Source of the DNA: Strigamia acuminata
Taxonomy: Eukaryota; Arthropoda; Chilopoda; Geophilomorpha; Linotaeniidae
Length of the DNA: 64,000 nucleotides
NCBI GenBank assembly: GCA_949358305.1
Contig: OX442314.1
Location: forward strand, 19,523,060 to 19,587,059
Direction: 5' to 3'
A model generated the notes under the pieces. That model was given only the letters and a program-made list of their open reading frames with translations. It did no database searches and was not told where the DNA came from. The position numbers and the translations under genes were made by a program. Positions 54,301-64,000 of this stretch are shown piece by piece (positions within the stretch are counted from its first letter, which is position 1; every line of letters starts with the position of its first letter).

Positions 54301-57300
54301 TTCGTTATTGTTGACACTTTGTGTTTGCTGCGATGGATTGTGTACAAAGTGCTGTATTAACTGCTTGGTAAATCCCAACCATTAAAGCTGCTGCAACAAA
54401 ACGCTCGAATGCACCTATTAGATATTCACAATATAATTGTGCGTTTGCACTACTGCGTTTGATATTTATTTTTAATGTTTACCAGTGGGAAAAAAGTTTG
54501 GGAGGTTAGAACTAAATGTTTAAACAATTCATGAATCAATAATAATTAATAACGTTGTTCTATGTCTCTGTGTCAATTTATTATTAATTTAATTAATTAT
54601 TAATAGCAAATTGCAGTCACATACCAACACTAACAAATATTGAATCATAGCCAAGAGCATATCGGGGTCTATTAGGTCATCAAAGTTTGTTTGTTCACCC
54701 GAAAAATTTGTTGTTCCAAACACTTTTTTTGGATGTTATGTAAAGGAAAGAGTCGGCCAACACTTTTTTGCATATTGATTTTAAATGCAAAACGCCATAA
54801 AGGATATATTAATTCACTTTTTCCAAATTTCATCAATTAGGTTAGTTGAGTTTCCTGTTTGAAAACACCACCTCCTTATCCGCAATCACCCTCTAGTGGC
54901 AAAGAAAGGAAATTCCATTAAAATTTCTATTGATCAACTAATCGTTCAGGTGCTGTGGAGTTTGGTAAGGAGTTTGATGGAATGGTATGGTGCCCTAAGG
55001 AACAACCCTTGAAAGGGTTCCACCAAGCGTGTGTTAAACAGAACGTCATTGTTGAATAGCTCTCCAAGGGGCCAAAATGTTTACAGGAAGAAAAAAAACG
55101 AGGAAGAAAAAATAGCGAAAAAGGCGTCTAAATTAAATGTGCCACGGGTTTCTCTAAAAGAGTTTTAAAGGTTAAAGAGTGGACTGATACGGGTAATTGA
55201 CGGCTGTACGAGTCTTTTCTAAGAGGCTTTAGACTTTATCATGTGAGCTTTTATCTGTTGTTAATGTAAGAGTGGTTATTGATTGGATTATGACAAATTA
55301 TCTTGAAGAGTAATTAGGCCTGGATGTATTTAGTTTCTTTTCACCCATGAATAAGTCGTTCTAAATATGGCTTTTTAAGCCTAATCTTTGCAAATAACTT
55401 GAAGTGGATATTTGTTTTTGTTTTTAAGTTTATAGAAGTTGGTTATTAGATTCGTGTGACAAAGAAATGTGATGTGCTCAAACTTGTTTTTAATTATGAA
55501 GTGTTTTTTATTTATTACCTCGGACTTAAATAATAGATTGGTCGTTTATATTTTTTTTTTTAAAAAATTAATTAAAAAATTTGAAGAAAAGTTTTAAAGG
55601 GTGTTTATTTAGCTTTAAATTAACCCCACAAAAGTAAAGGGTCTTAAATTTTGCCACACATCTGCTGATGACAAGCAGTAAGTACGAATTCTGGTTAATT
55701 AGGTGTCTCATTAAATGTCAAATTAATGTCGACGAACATTGTTTTGATTTATAACATTAATGCCCTTACCTAGAAAATTAGTACAAGGCTTTGCATCGTT
55801 TTGGCTCTTGCAATTTGCTCTATCGATTTTTTGTTTTTTTGATTTTTTTTGTCGTCATATTTCGCTACAACTTGCTCGCTCTTTTTCCACAATCCTTTAC
55901 TTCCGTTTATGGTCGACCATAATCTAGGGCAGTTGTTTCCTTTCTTGTTAAAAAGATTTATTGTTGGCTTAGCCTTCAACCGAAAGATTCTTGCTGTAAT
56001 AATGACCTAAATGTCCTGAGGAAGTTTCAGTAAGAACAATAACAATGTTGAAAATAAATCTAGCTATTTAACACGCATTGTATAAATAAAGATTGGCTTT
56101 TCAAGGAGGAAAAAATTTTTTTTTTGACAAAATGCAATTAAAATTTATCAATATTATCATTCTATTTTATTTCTGAGAAATTGTACGTTTGTGATGCGGA
56201 GTGAAGCTCTAGGGGCAAAAGATGAGCATCATTGAACAATGTCCAGATTTCAATCTGAAATAAAATAGAAAAATTTTTTTTCTTCTTTTTTATCTAAAAA
56301 ATATTGAATATTTGGTTCTCGTATTGCATTTTAACTGGTGTACGGTCAGTGAACATGACTGTGAAAGGAATAAAGAATAAAAAATGCGGTAGAAGTGGGC
56401 AGTGTATCAGCACAATGCCCTATTAAACTCTGCCAGGTGGTTTGTATTCTGGCCGTTAGGGTTACTATAAATTACGCCTATCGCGTTTTTTGAAATAGAA
56501 AGTTTGTTGTCCAGAAAAGAAATATCTTTTGTTGATTAGTTGGTGTCATGTCCTGCTATTGTTACAGAATTTTCCATCATGTAATACCCTCTAGCCAGTT
56601 GTCATGTGATGTTTTAAAATGGCGTTCTCCATTCTCTTCCTGGCCTTGAAACCTAAGGATACTATTGATTTTGTTTGTTTTGTGGCGTTTTTTCTTTAAT
56701 AAAAAAAAGTAAAAATAAATTTATATATTGACTCATAACAGTGTATAAATAAAATATGCTATTCTGGCAGGTTTTTTTGATGACAAGATTGATTGTTCTC
56801 GTGTAATTATTGTTCCAAAATGCGTTTTTTTGGACAATAGGGGTCATCAATCATTATCAATTATTGTTATTTTTTTTATTAAGTTTGGATGTTTTAACTG
56901 TGTTATAAAAGTTTTACAGTTATCTAGTCTTTAGTATCATTTGTTCGGAGCAATTGACTGCTTTTCTAGACTATAAATATGTTAATGCTTCAAAGACTTT
57001 CAAATTTCGCTGGGTAAAGGTTGAAACTTTTTATGAAACCTGGAATGTTGTACAAGAGATTTTTTTTTGTTTATGCAAAGCCATCATGTAGAAGAAAGAA
57101 GGTTATTTTATGGCCTTATTGGGGTTGGATCAATGAGTTTATTCTTGAGGTTAGTGTTGGCATTTCGCCACTGAGGGAATAAGTGAATTATGTTTCCAAG
57201 AATATGAAAAATACGTTTTGATGCAACGTAGAAATTAAACAAAAGAATGAAATAAACTTTATTTTGATGTATTGAAATCATTCGATTAAATAGTTTTATC

Positions 57301-58248
57301 AGCTACAGTTTTAACATTACAATTGCAAACATTGTAATACAATATTTAAATGGAAAAATGAGAAAACGTGTGTTTTTTTTTACCCATAATAAATATCTGG
57401 GAGAAAAAATTATTAATTTGCAAATGGCATATTCAATTTCAAAGTTTCTGAAAAATTGTTTTAAAAAAAGGCTAATTAAGGTTGAGAATTAAAAAAAAAA
57501 AGAAAAGATGAAATGAAAAATTAAATATTTACATTTTATCTGTTTGCGAGTATTGCTCGTGGGAAATAAATTAAATAAGTTTTATTTGCGCTACAATGGG
57601 ACAAATATAGAAGGTTTGCGTACTGAGTAACATAAATAATTTTTTTCTCTCATGTCGAGGCTCCCCAGGCAGTTATTTGGCTCATTAGATAAGACTTTAG
57701 TTGGATAGGGGGCTATCATTAGTAAGAAGGCGATATGCGTGTGCAATTAAAGTAATGTTTGTCTTTACGCAAGCAAATTAGAGCTAAAGAATGCAAATTA
57801 AAATAAATATATTTTTTTTGTAAGCAAGATTTAAAAGGAATTTTAAAGGAGTTTAATAGTAAGAAAAATGTCGTGTTTTGGACGTTGCAATAACGACAAA
57901 TCTGGTGTACGAGTTTTAAATTTCTGCAGGTGTGCAGACCCGCTTGGCGTTCTTACATTGTGCCTCGGTTTGTGAATTTTAAGCAGCCGCATTTGCATAA
58001 AGAGATGTTGCATTGTTTCTTTTTATCGAATTTTTGAATAAGGATGTCGCAGGTTGTGCGACATGAATTTAATAAGTTGATTCTAAATTTAATTTTTATT
58101 TTTCCTTGGTCTTTTGTTTTTGGACATTTATTAAGAGGAATTCTAATGAGTTTATTATTATTTTCTTAGTGTCAAGCGGTCCCATTCCGAAAATGTGAAA
58201 AGTAAGAAATCAAGGCAATATCTACAACTTGATCAACAAACTTTAGAG
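42683..58248 (+). CDS. Unrecognised gene with long introns (5' exons; continues past right edge)
   Basis: Four exons join in phase: 42683-42880 (66 codons, CAAAT/GTAAGT), 45297-45393 (TTTTCAG acceptor, CTT/GTGAGT), 51104-51218 (TTGTAG acceptor, CTAA/GTACGT), 58170-58248 (TTTCTTAG acceptor, GAG/GTAAGA). They give 163 residues ending QQTLE. Each frame is closed or shifted outside its exon, and the three phases (0, 1, 2) match at each junction, which chance would rarely give. The protein is polar and probably disordered. Residues 30-65 are rich in Lys, Arg and Ser with RQRSL and RRST, typical basophilic-kinase sites; an acidic-aromatic stretch follows (CESSEFDFDNKF, EDDHVWEPS). I recognise no domain: this looks like a regulatory N-terminus whose catalytic or binding part lies to the right. 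Introns hold another gene and a pseudogene. Confidence 0.7.
43420..44109 (+). CDS. SAP30BP: SAP30-binding protein (HCNGP) family, intronless
   Basis: 229 residues in one exon. The family is nuclear; in mammals it binds the SAP30 subunit of Sin3-HDAC and takes part in splicing and transcription control. Hallmarks: acidic N-terminus (SSDDEMDEE, 20-28), PPEAPGECSPRLQSKIARLY, then REGIDMNEFIQNRKDFNNPS and IYEKLISFCGIDEYGTNFPR (HCNGP core, about 70-150), FGPESYYEELAKAQNIEMEK, and KTTVISAFG near the end, as in human SAP30BP. No stop or frameshift. It lies on the same strand inside the first intron of the unknown gene. Vertebrate SAP30BP has many introns, so the intronless form here suggests a retrocopy, or intron loss. 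Its start follows a leader with no earlier in-frame ATG; expression is unproven but an intact frame implies selection. Confidence 0.9.
   Translation: MSNFKSSSILGLAYLTSEQSSDDEMDEESISYLVIPEEKDKIATVTPEKEERIVVCETVVSKYDDFDSLLPPEAPGECSPRLQSKIARLYEKKMREGIDMNEFIQNRKDFNNPSIYEKLISFCGIDEYGTNFPRDFPFGPESYYEELAKAQNIEMEKRQKEITEKIKIESLSIAVVASDGETKSKRDMDANSKINEWETPPVSRNKTTVISAFGPISRNTKQKRQHKIW
44128..44133 (+). terminator. Polyadenylation signal of the SAP30BP-like gene
   Basis: AATAAA lies 19 bases after the stop codon. An A-rich tract follows at 44153-44180, which may be a degraded poly(A) tail from retroposition. Confidence 0.6.
44135..45296. other. Rest of intron 1 of the unknown gene
   Basis: AT-rich. 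It contains a hairpin at 44546-44580 (AAGTTCAGTAG against CTACTGAACTT, with a 9-base tandem repeat in the left arm). A minus ORF overlapping the SAP30BP gene (43848-44396) is a shadow. Confidence 0.45.
46414..47480 (+). pseudogene. Frame-broken coding relic of unknown origin
   Basis: Successive short open stretches in different frames read like protein. These are: VPVLLTIAQLKAEADRRGFE (about 46450, SAP-domain-like), then NLTVVECRLSEFVRNMVDSR (46633), MFIPEDLLSTIRDV (about 46740), MTRKEKAKLREIILNRKEAF (about 46950), and GDEVLYTKGPQIRKFDALFV followed by IEDVDGKRI-stop (about 47240-47355). Composition is clearly less AT-rich than the surrounding intron. Frameshifts and stops between stretches mean it is not translatable as one protein. 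A decayed transposable-element ORF is most likely; a dead host gene is possible. Lies in intron 2 of the unknown gene. Confidence 0.5.
47640..50183. other. Intron sequence, no gene seen
   Basis: AT-rich with poly-T tracts (for example 48429-48454). ORFs at 48494-48848 and 49675-49887 lack recognisable content. Confidence 0.4.
50184..50282 (+). promoter_or_regulatory. Candidate alternative promoter with TATA box and CRE
   Basis: TATAAAC at 50184-50190 and the full CRE palindrome TGACGTCA at 50200-50207 precede an ATG at 50283 that opens a phase-compatible exon. A transcription start near 50214 would be expected. Inferred from motif spacing only. Confidence 0.45.
50283..50361 (+). CDS. Candidate alternative first exon of the unknown gene
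   Basis: ATG begins 26 codons plus one base (MKLARNVGHFFSGIRFILDD then VDGDSE) and ends at a GAAG/GTAACG donor in phase 1. The exon at 51104 needs phase 1, so splicing gives DSEGLAEQTTS without a frame break. This would swap the 98-residue N-terminus for a short one. The donor is moderate; transcript support is needed. Confidence 0.5.
51219..58169 (+). other. Long intron of the unknown gene
   Basis: Nearly 7 kb, AT-rich. It has an NRF1-type palindrome TGCGCATGCGCG at 51990-52001. No further exon that fits both phase and splice sites was found, though short exons could be missed. Confidence 0.5.
51337..51383. repeat. (TA)n microsatellite
   Basis: About 23 TA units with one interruption (ACTA near 51350), in the intron after the 51104-51218 exon. 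Confidence 0.95.
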
Positions 58249-59941
58249 GTAAGATCTTTTTATTTATTTATTAATTTTTTTAATTCGCTATATTTATTCG
58301 AGTAATGCCGGTTCGTGATTATTTTATGAGTGGTTTTCATTTCTTACTGATGCAAATCTATAAGTTTATATCTATAGTGTTTCTATGTTAAGGGGAAAAA
58401 GTAAGTGCATGTTGCACGAAATGGCGTTTTCCGCGTCGATAAATCAATGTGAATAGCTTTTATGAAGTTCTTGGAATTTATGATTAATTTGATTGGTGAA
58501 ATATGCAAGAACGCTAAATACCAGAATACATGCACGGTGCACGCATACATGCATGGGATTGAAAGCAATAACAATTTATTTTTAGTAAGAAATAAAGATG
58601 AAATTGATTTTATCTAACAAAAAAAGGTTCGTTTATTCTGTGTAGAAGCCGAGTAATGCAGAAAACACAACTCGTGTCACTTTGATTTTTATCTAAATTT
58701 TTTCTCCCAAGTTGTGTCTTTAAATTTTGTATCTTTAGTTTCTTTATTAAAAATTGCACAAACAAACGTCAGCTGTGTTGTGTATTTTTGTACGACGTGT
58801 TTCCACTTTCCAGACGTTTGTTACAGCGAGTTGTTATAAGGAATAACATTGGAGAAATTATATTAAAATTAGAAATGGTCAATTTTTTAATTATAGCATT
58901 TTTATTCTATACATTTTTGTCCGGAACTGATCAAATTGTTGATCGTCCATTAAAATTGTGCACCATTATGTATTTGACTGTGAAATTTATTTTATAACTA
59001 CAAATTTTAACAAAACCACCTCCGTTCCATTTCCTTTCCTTTCACTTCTGTCACATTCCCTATACAACTGCATACAAGAAACTTTCCTGGTTTTTTGACA
59101 TTTTATACAATAGTTGCTATGGAAACGACTGTTTAAATGTTAAAACACAAAACAAAAACCCCTGCATGTGTTTCCTGCTTGCAATGGCAAGAAATTAAAT
59201 TTTTGTCTTTTGGCGAACCACAGCAGCGTTCTAGGAAAAATAAATAATGTTGAATAAATGTGGCCTATTCAAGAATGTACAAATGGACTGCGGGTTCTCG
59301 TATGAGGAATGCAAAGAATAAAATTAATGAAAACAAATGAAAGGAATGCTCGTTCTACAAATTCCTTTAAAAGTCAGATTTTTGCAACTAGTTTTGCAAT
59401 AAATCTTGCACCAGACAACCTGCAATTGCAAGAAGGACATCGGGTTTGCGGAAATCAACTTGGAAACTGACACGATAGCTGCCAAGTAATTCCACGATAA
59501 AATGAATGACCTAAAAATTGACTTTCTTAAAAATTTCGATAAAATAGTTTTTAACGGCAAATCATATTGTAAAAATGTTGAAATTCATCAACACTCTGCT
59601 CATGTGATATTTAATATAGGATACGAAATTATGTCAGGCTGAATTCCCCCGTGCTAATCCGAGCTAAAAGTCAGTTTCCTTTCGTAATGTAAACCTCCCC
59701 TATGAGTAACCGAAAGCTTATGAGATTAATAAAAATGAGTTTTTTGCTGATAATGATTGGTAATTAATAACAGACTCGTATTGCGTGTCCTCGATAAATT
59801 CTTCCTATTAGCAAAAAAATGATTTACTCCTGTGACATTTTTCGGTACCGGTTTAGATTACTGAAATATAGTTGTTCTTTTTTTCTTAGTAGAGTTAAAC
59901 GTTGGCTTTGACGTGGAGTTTTCATTAGAGACGTAGGTTAG
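58249..59941 (+). other. Intron sequence downstream of the fourth exon
   Basis: AT-rich. No exon, RNA gene or bounded element recognised. Confidence 0.4.
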
Positions 59942-60025
59942 TGACGTCATTCGGAGTTGCGATTTTGTAAGGCGGCCAAGATCAATATGAAGGAGGATGA
60001 GGTTGAGAATTTGATTTCGCAGCGC
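59942..60025 (+). promoter_or_regulatory. CRE-containing candidate promoter with 13-codon first exon
   Basis: TGACGTCA at 59942-59949 lies 38 bases before an ATG at 59987. That ATG opens MKEDEVENLISQR and reaches a possible donor CGC/GTGTCT in phase 0, the phase needed after the exon ending at 58248. The donor is weak, so this could be leader only. Confidence 0.25.
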
Positions 60026-60338
60026 GTGTCTAGTTAGTGCTCGAGATTTTCGATATTGAAAATTTATGATAAAAGGAGCGCAGAATGCAGATAATTCTGT
60101 TGATGATATTGGGTTAAAATATAATTTTAAATTTGCAAAAAAATGAAAAGTTTTGACTGTGCCGTGCAGTGCAGTTTGACTCGATTTTCAGGGGTTGCTT
60201 TGCTTTAGCGTTAATAAAAATATTTTGCCCGCGCTTAATGAGCGAGAATGAAAGCAAAGCTTAAACTGTTCTCTTTGATGATTGGTCCAAGCGGTTTCAG
60301 AATCAATTTCAATCAAGGTGCCACGATTGCGAGGGTAC

Positions 60339-60367
60339 GTGTGTGTGTGTATGTGTGTGTGTGTGTG
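60339..60367 (+). repeat. (GT)n microsatellite
   Basis: GT repeat with one AT interruption, about 60 bases upstream of the ATG at 60430. Confidence 0.9.
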
Positions 60368-60429
60368 CTTTGATGATTGACGCATGCGCAGTGTCAGCGA
60401 ACTTTCACACAAGTCAGTAGTGCGCGCTC

Positions 60430-60552
60430 ATGTTGGCTCGCGATCGCACGGACGCGTTACCCTTGCCTGAAGACGCCATGTGCGGCTCGAGGGCCACTTT
60501 TAGTGTAATGAGATTATGTCTTAATTTGCCTTGGGCCATTGCCACTTGCCAG
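60430..60552 (+). CDS. Candidate alternative first exon, 41 codons
   Basis: ATG at 60430 opens MLARDRTDALPLPEDAMCGS and ends in ...AIATCQ at a good CCAG/GTAAAA donor, exactly 41 codons, phase 0. The GC-rich start (GCGCGCTCATG, GCGATCGCACGGACGCG) stands out from the AT-rich intron and follows a GCATGCGCA NRF1-type site near 60382, as at a CpG-rich promoter. Phase 0 suits a downstream exon of the unknown gene, which lies off-window. It could also start a different gene. Confidence 0.45.
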
Positions 60553-62936
60553 GTAAAAAATTCTTTTAATATGGAAGTGTTTAATTGTGTTGGGGATTCT
60601 GGATGTTGCCACATGGTTTGCAGCATCCAGTTTGAAGTTCAGATTTATCTTTCTTGTTTGTTGTTTTGCGTCTTTCGTTGGGTTATTTAAACGTTGTTTC
60701 GCTGGGAAATGTGTAATTAATGTTTGTTTAATATGGTTTTATATGTAGATAAATATAAGCGACTTTTAATATTATACGGCTAATTAAGATTGAAATTAGT
60801 TAATGAAATATGACGTGTTGGGTAACCTTCTCTACATCGGACAGTTGATAAATTAGAATGGGAATTCGTGCAGACAAGGGATTGGTTTTAATATTAATGT
60901 ATATATTATTTTAAATGGCATTTTCTTTACCGCAAATTGTTAATTTGCTTCACGAAATCTCGAATACCAAAAAGGGACGATTTTGACGTAGCAAACAGTT
61001 CTAAATTTTATATTATTGTGGTATTATTATAGTGTAGGACAGTGACAAACTTTATTGATCATCTTCAGACAAACTTTATTGATCATCTGCAGTATGAAAA
61101 GTTTTTAAATTGTGGTTTACACATTTATATTTTCTTTTTCGTTTGGATAAATACGTGCTAAATTTTTCGTCAACATAGGTATTTGCATTTGAAATCGTTT
61201 AAAAACCATTCGGTAGATCGAATCTGGCGACGTCACTAGTCAGATGATGCAACACACGGAAGCAAAATCTTCTTTTCGATCTGACGTAAAAACTAGTTCT
61301 TTTAGGAAATTAGAGATTTTTTTTAATTAAAAAAAATATTAAACGGGTTCCTATCGTCTTTGCAGTACACTTGACCTTTAATTTAATTAAACCTTAAATT
61401 AGGAAGTACAAACTCAACAAATTCACAAAAAAAATTATTTTTCTTATCTTCGTCTGGATCATGATTCGTGATTTCAGCGTCTCCCTTCCCTTTCCCAGAA
61501 TTATCTCCCAAAACAAATTCCATTATTTAACAATTGATTTAAAACACGCGGAATTTGTATCTCCGTTTTGGACAATTGTTTTCGTAGCTTGAATTCATAC
61601 TAAAATCGCTATCTCTGAATGATACGTGCGCTATGAAGTGGGAAGTTGGGAATTACATGCGGATGAAGATAAGTGACCTTATTTTAAACGTGGCCACGCT
61701 CTATTTATTTTCTTCGCATTACCGTAAGCTGAACAGTAGTTGGAACTGATTGGAGAGCGAAGGACACATCAAGATGAAAATGCAATTCTTATCGAATTTT
61801 AATAACGTTGCAAATTGCAATAACCATCTTCCAGCAAAAACAAAAGGTTATAGGCAATTAGTTAGTATTATTATTATTTCGTGCATTATTAAACATGTCA
61901 TTTATCTACAAGTGTAGTTAAATGTTACGAGCATTTAACAACTTTGGGTGTGGTGCAATGCAGCCAAGTGTATCGGTAAAATTGCGGGGAGTCGGTGAAA
62001 TAACCTTGGACAATTGCATTGTTAAACCGATATCTGGAAGAGAGGTGACGTGACGACACATAACAATTAGGAATTTGATCGTAAAACGTGCAGTTAGAGA
62101 ACCACGCGTGTTTTTATTTTATTGGGTGTAAACAAAAATATTTTGCCACTGTAAAAACAAGTGTGAATATTGAGGCTTTGTGGGTAAATAAAAGGAATTT
62201 TTGATTTTATGGTGTAAAGAAAGTTGCCGAGCAAGAAGCGACTTTGTATGAATAACATTTGCATTTAAGTTAGAAACTTATAAAACAAGATCAATCTGTT
62301 TGAAAAAGGAAAACAATCTGTATGACACAATTTAATGAAATATTAGCGTACTAAATTTGCGTTTAACTACAACTACGCAATAAAAGTTAAGTTAGCTGAA
62401 TACCTCGTAAACAAAATTGGTGTGTAAACACTTAATATCAATCTGTTGATGGTGTAGATTTAGTTTGAGACATCAATTTATTGATCGTGTTATTGCATAA
62501 ATTCAGTAACCAATGGAGACAACAGCTTGCAACACCTTTGATTAATCGGTCAATATTTATTATAGATTTCTTTTTATCTCTTTTTGAAACGGGTTTTTAC
62601 CGTTGACACAACCGGGTGTAATTAGAGTTGATGTGATCCAATTTCAACTGCATTGTTTTAATGGGTGGTTTTAAATGCACGGTTTTGGATATATAAACGC
62701 AGTGGGTAATCTAATTATTTTTTATAGGTAAACCAATAATTTTATGCTTTACAGAACGCGGGGAAAGTTGGTTAATAAATTTGCAGTAACTCGGAGTGAA
62801 TGAGTTGGAATATGAATGTGCGCATGTCAATCAAGATGATCTTTTTAGAGACAAACTTTGTGGCGGAACGGAAAAGAAAAGGAAAGAAAAGAAAAGAGAA
62901 AAAGCCATTAAAAAATATTTGAGGAATCGAAAAGCG
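60553..62936 (+). other. Intron or intergenic sequence
   Basis: AT-rich. A 24-base tandem duplication (61044-61091) and an AAAAG-rich run near 62872-62902 are the only structures noted. Confidence 0.4.
61044..61091 (+). repeat. 24-bp tandem duplication
   Basis: Two copies of GACAAACTTTATTGATCATC plus four bases, differing at one position. Each contains TTGATCAT. Confidence 0.9.
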
Positions 62937-63200
62937 TTTTTTTTTTTTTTTTTTTTTTTGTTGTTTTGTTGAAAGGATTTAGTTGGTAAGGGAGGAGAAT
63001 TGGTGTCACTAATGGTCTTATTGCATCACCATTTATCCTTTCTTGAAAAGACTGAAGATAGTTGTCACATGTTGATTGGACTGGTGTGTTGATGCTGATG
63101 GGATTGCCACTTGTCAATATCATGTGCTTCTCTGCAGTACAATGTGTCTTCATCGGATTTCCAAGGCAATAAGCAATTTGGAAAAGTAATGAAAGGTTTA
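62937..63200 (-). mobile_element. Possible retrocopy or LINE/SINE tail with poly(A)
   Basis: On the minus strand a non-AT-biased segment runs into (AAC)AACAAA and then A23 (62937-62959). The segment is open for 99 codons with protein-like composition (CLGNPMKTHCTAEKH, SINTPVQSTCDNYLQSFQER), but no family is recognised. A terminal A tract beside unique sequence is the mark of retroposition. The 5' boundary and any target duplication are unclear. Confidence 0.35.
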
Positions 63201-64000
63201 TAAACAAATGACTTTTTTTAAAAAAAAAAAAAAATTTTAAATAAAAATTTAAACAAAACTAAATATCTGGAGAGAAAATATTTAAATTAATTACAAATTA
63301 AATGCTAAAATAATAGTTTATGTGGTCAAATTGAGATTGGCTGATTACCGACAAACATGTCAAGAGAATAAGATTTATTATAGCGCTGTCTAGGTAATGC
63401 GCACTAGTCTAATAGTAAAGTAAAAAAAACAAAAGGATAGTCGAGTGGTGCGGTGTTACATCAGAGACAATGAGACATGGCCAAGTATAAATAAATCAAA
63501 TGTAAGTAAGACGCTGCAGAAAATTGTATTCTGTGGTTAATATATCTGCACAATTGAGAGCATTAATCAGTAACAGATACTTGTAATTTGCGAGAAATTG
63601 ACTACATGATGTTTGCATGGTTTCCTTGCAATTATTTGCATGGATAGAAATTGTTGAAAAGTCTTATTTTTTCACCCTATTTAACAAGTTGAAAACGTGG
63701 CATTAAGCATGAACTCAAGATTTTAATTGGTGAATTAATTTATAGAACTTTTGTTGACGTTGACATTAAATGGCAGTTTGAAGAGCCGCGCAGATCCGAT
63801 TGAAATAAGTCTTAACCTATGTTTAATTGCTTTGTTTAACTGTCCTGCCTGATTAGGCACCTAATTAACGTAAAAGGTTATACAGAAGCGTGCTTTCTCT
63901 CTTCTGTTGCACTTAAAATTCACTCGCATTGAAAAGTTCTACACGAGTGGAAAGGATTCTAATGTGTGCGAAATCTCTTAAATTTTTTCTTAGAAAATCG
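63201..64000. other. AT-rich sequence to window end
   Basis: No ORF, exon or repeat boundary I can support. Confidence 0.4.

Overview
This is an AT-rich invertebrate animal window. GT-AG introns split conserved animal proteins. Introns are about 50-100 bp in the two compact left-hand genes and run to several kilobases on the right. The intergenic DNA is full of short inverted-repeat transposon remnants (MITEs). The proteins and MITE types fit a protostome, plausibly an arthropod, but nothing fixes the species.

Layout. (1) 1-6176, minus strand: 5' part of a Mi-2/CHD4 chromatin remodeller, with CHD N-terminal domain, two PHD fingers, two chromodomains and the SNF2 ATPase; its C-terminus lies beyond the left edge. 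(2) 6177-6807: shared head-to-head promoter with CRE, ETS-like and YY1-like motifs. (3) 6823-10704, plus strand: complete 17-coding-exon mind bomb 2 (mib2) E3 ubiquitin ligase, 940 codons, reading frame preserved through every junction. (4) 10.7-42.6 kb: no gene I can support, but at least 15 transposon-like elements. The best are two copies of a hAT-like MITE with perfect 8-bp target duplications; the larger copy carries an expanded GATTCG minisatellite. (5) 42.68 kb onward, plus strand: a gene I do not recognise. Four phase-compatible exons lie at 42683, 45297, 51104 and 58170, under a TATA-box promoter. An alternative TATA/CRE promoter and first exon lie at about 50.2 kb, and one or two more candidate first exons at about 60 kb. 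The gene continues past the right edge. An intronless SAP30BP-like gene (43420-44109) sits inside its first intron on the same strand, and a frame-broken pseudogene (about 46.4-47.5 kb) sits in its second.

Mi-2 is the NuRD-type ATPase and MIB2 acts on Notch ligands in the best-studied animals. I see no functional link beyond the shared promoter. The unknown gene's start shows how one body of exons could receive different N-termini from separate promoters.

All exon models come from reading frames, splice consensus, phase arithmetic and remembered family sequence. No alignment or transcript evidence was available.
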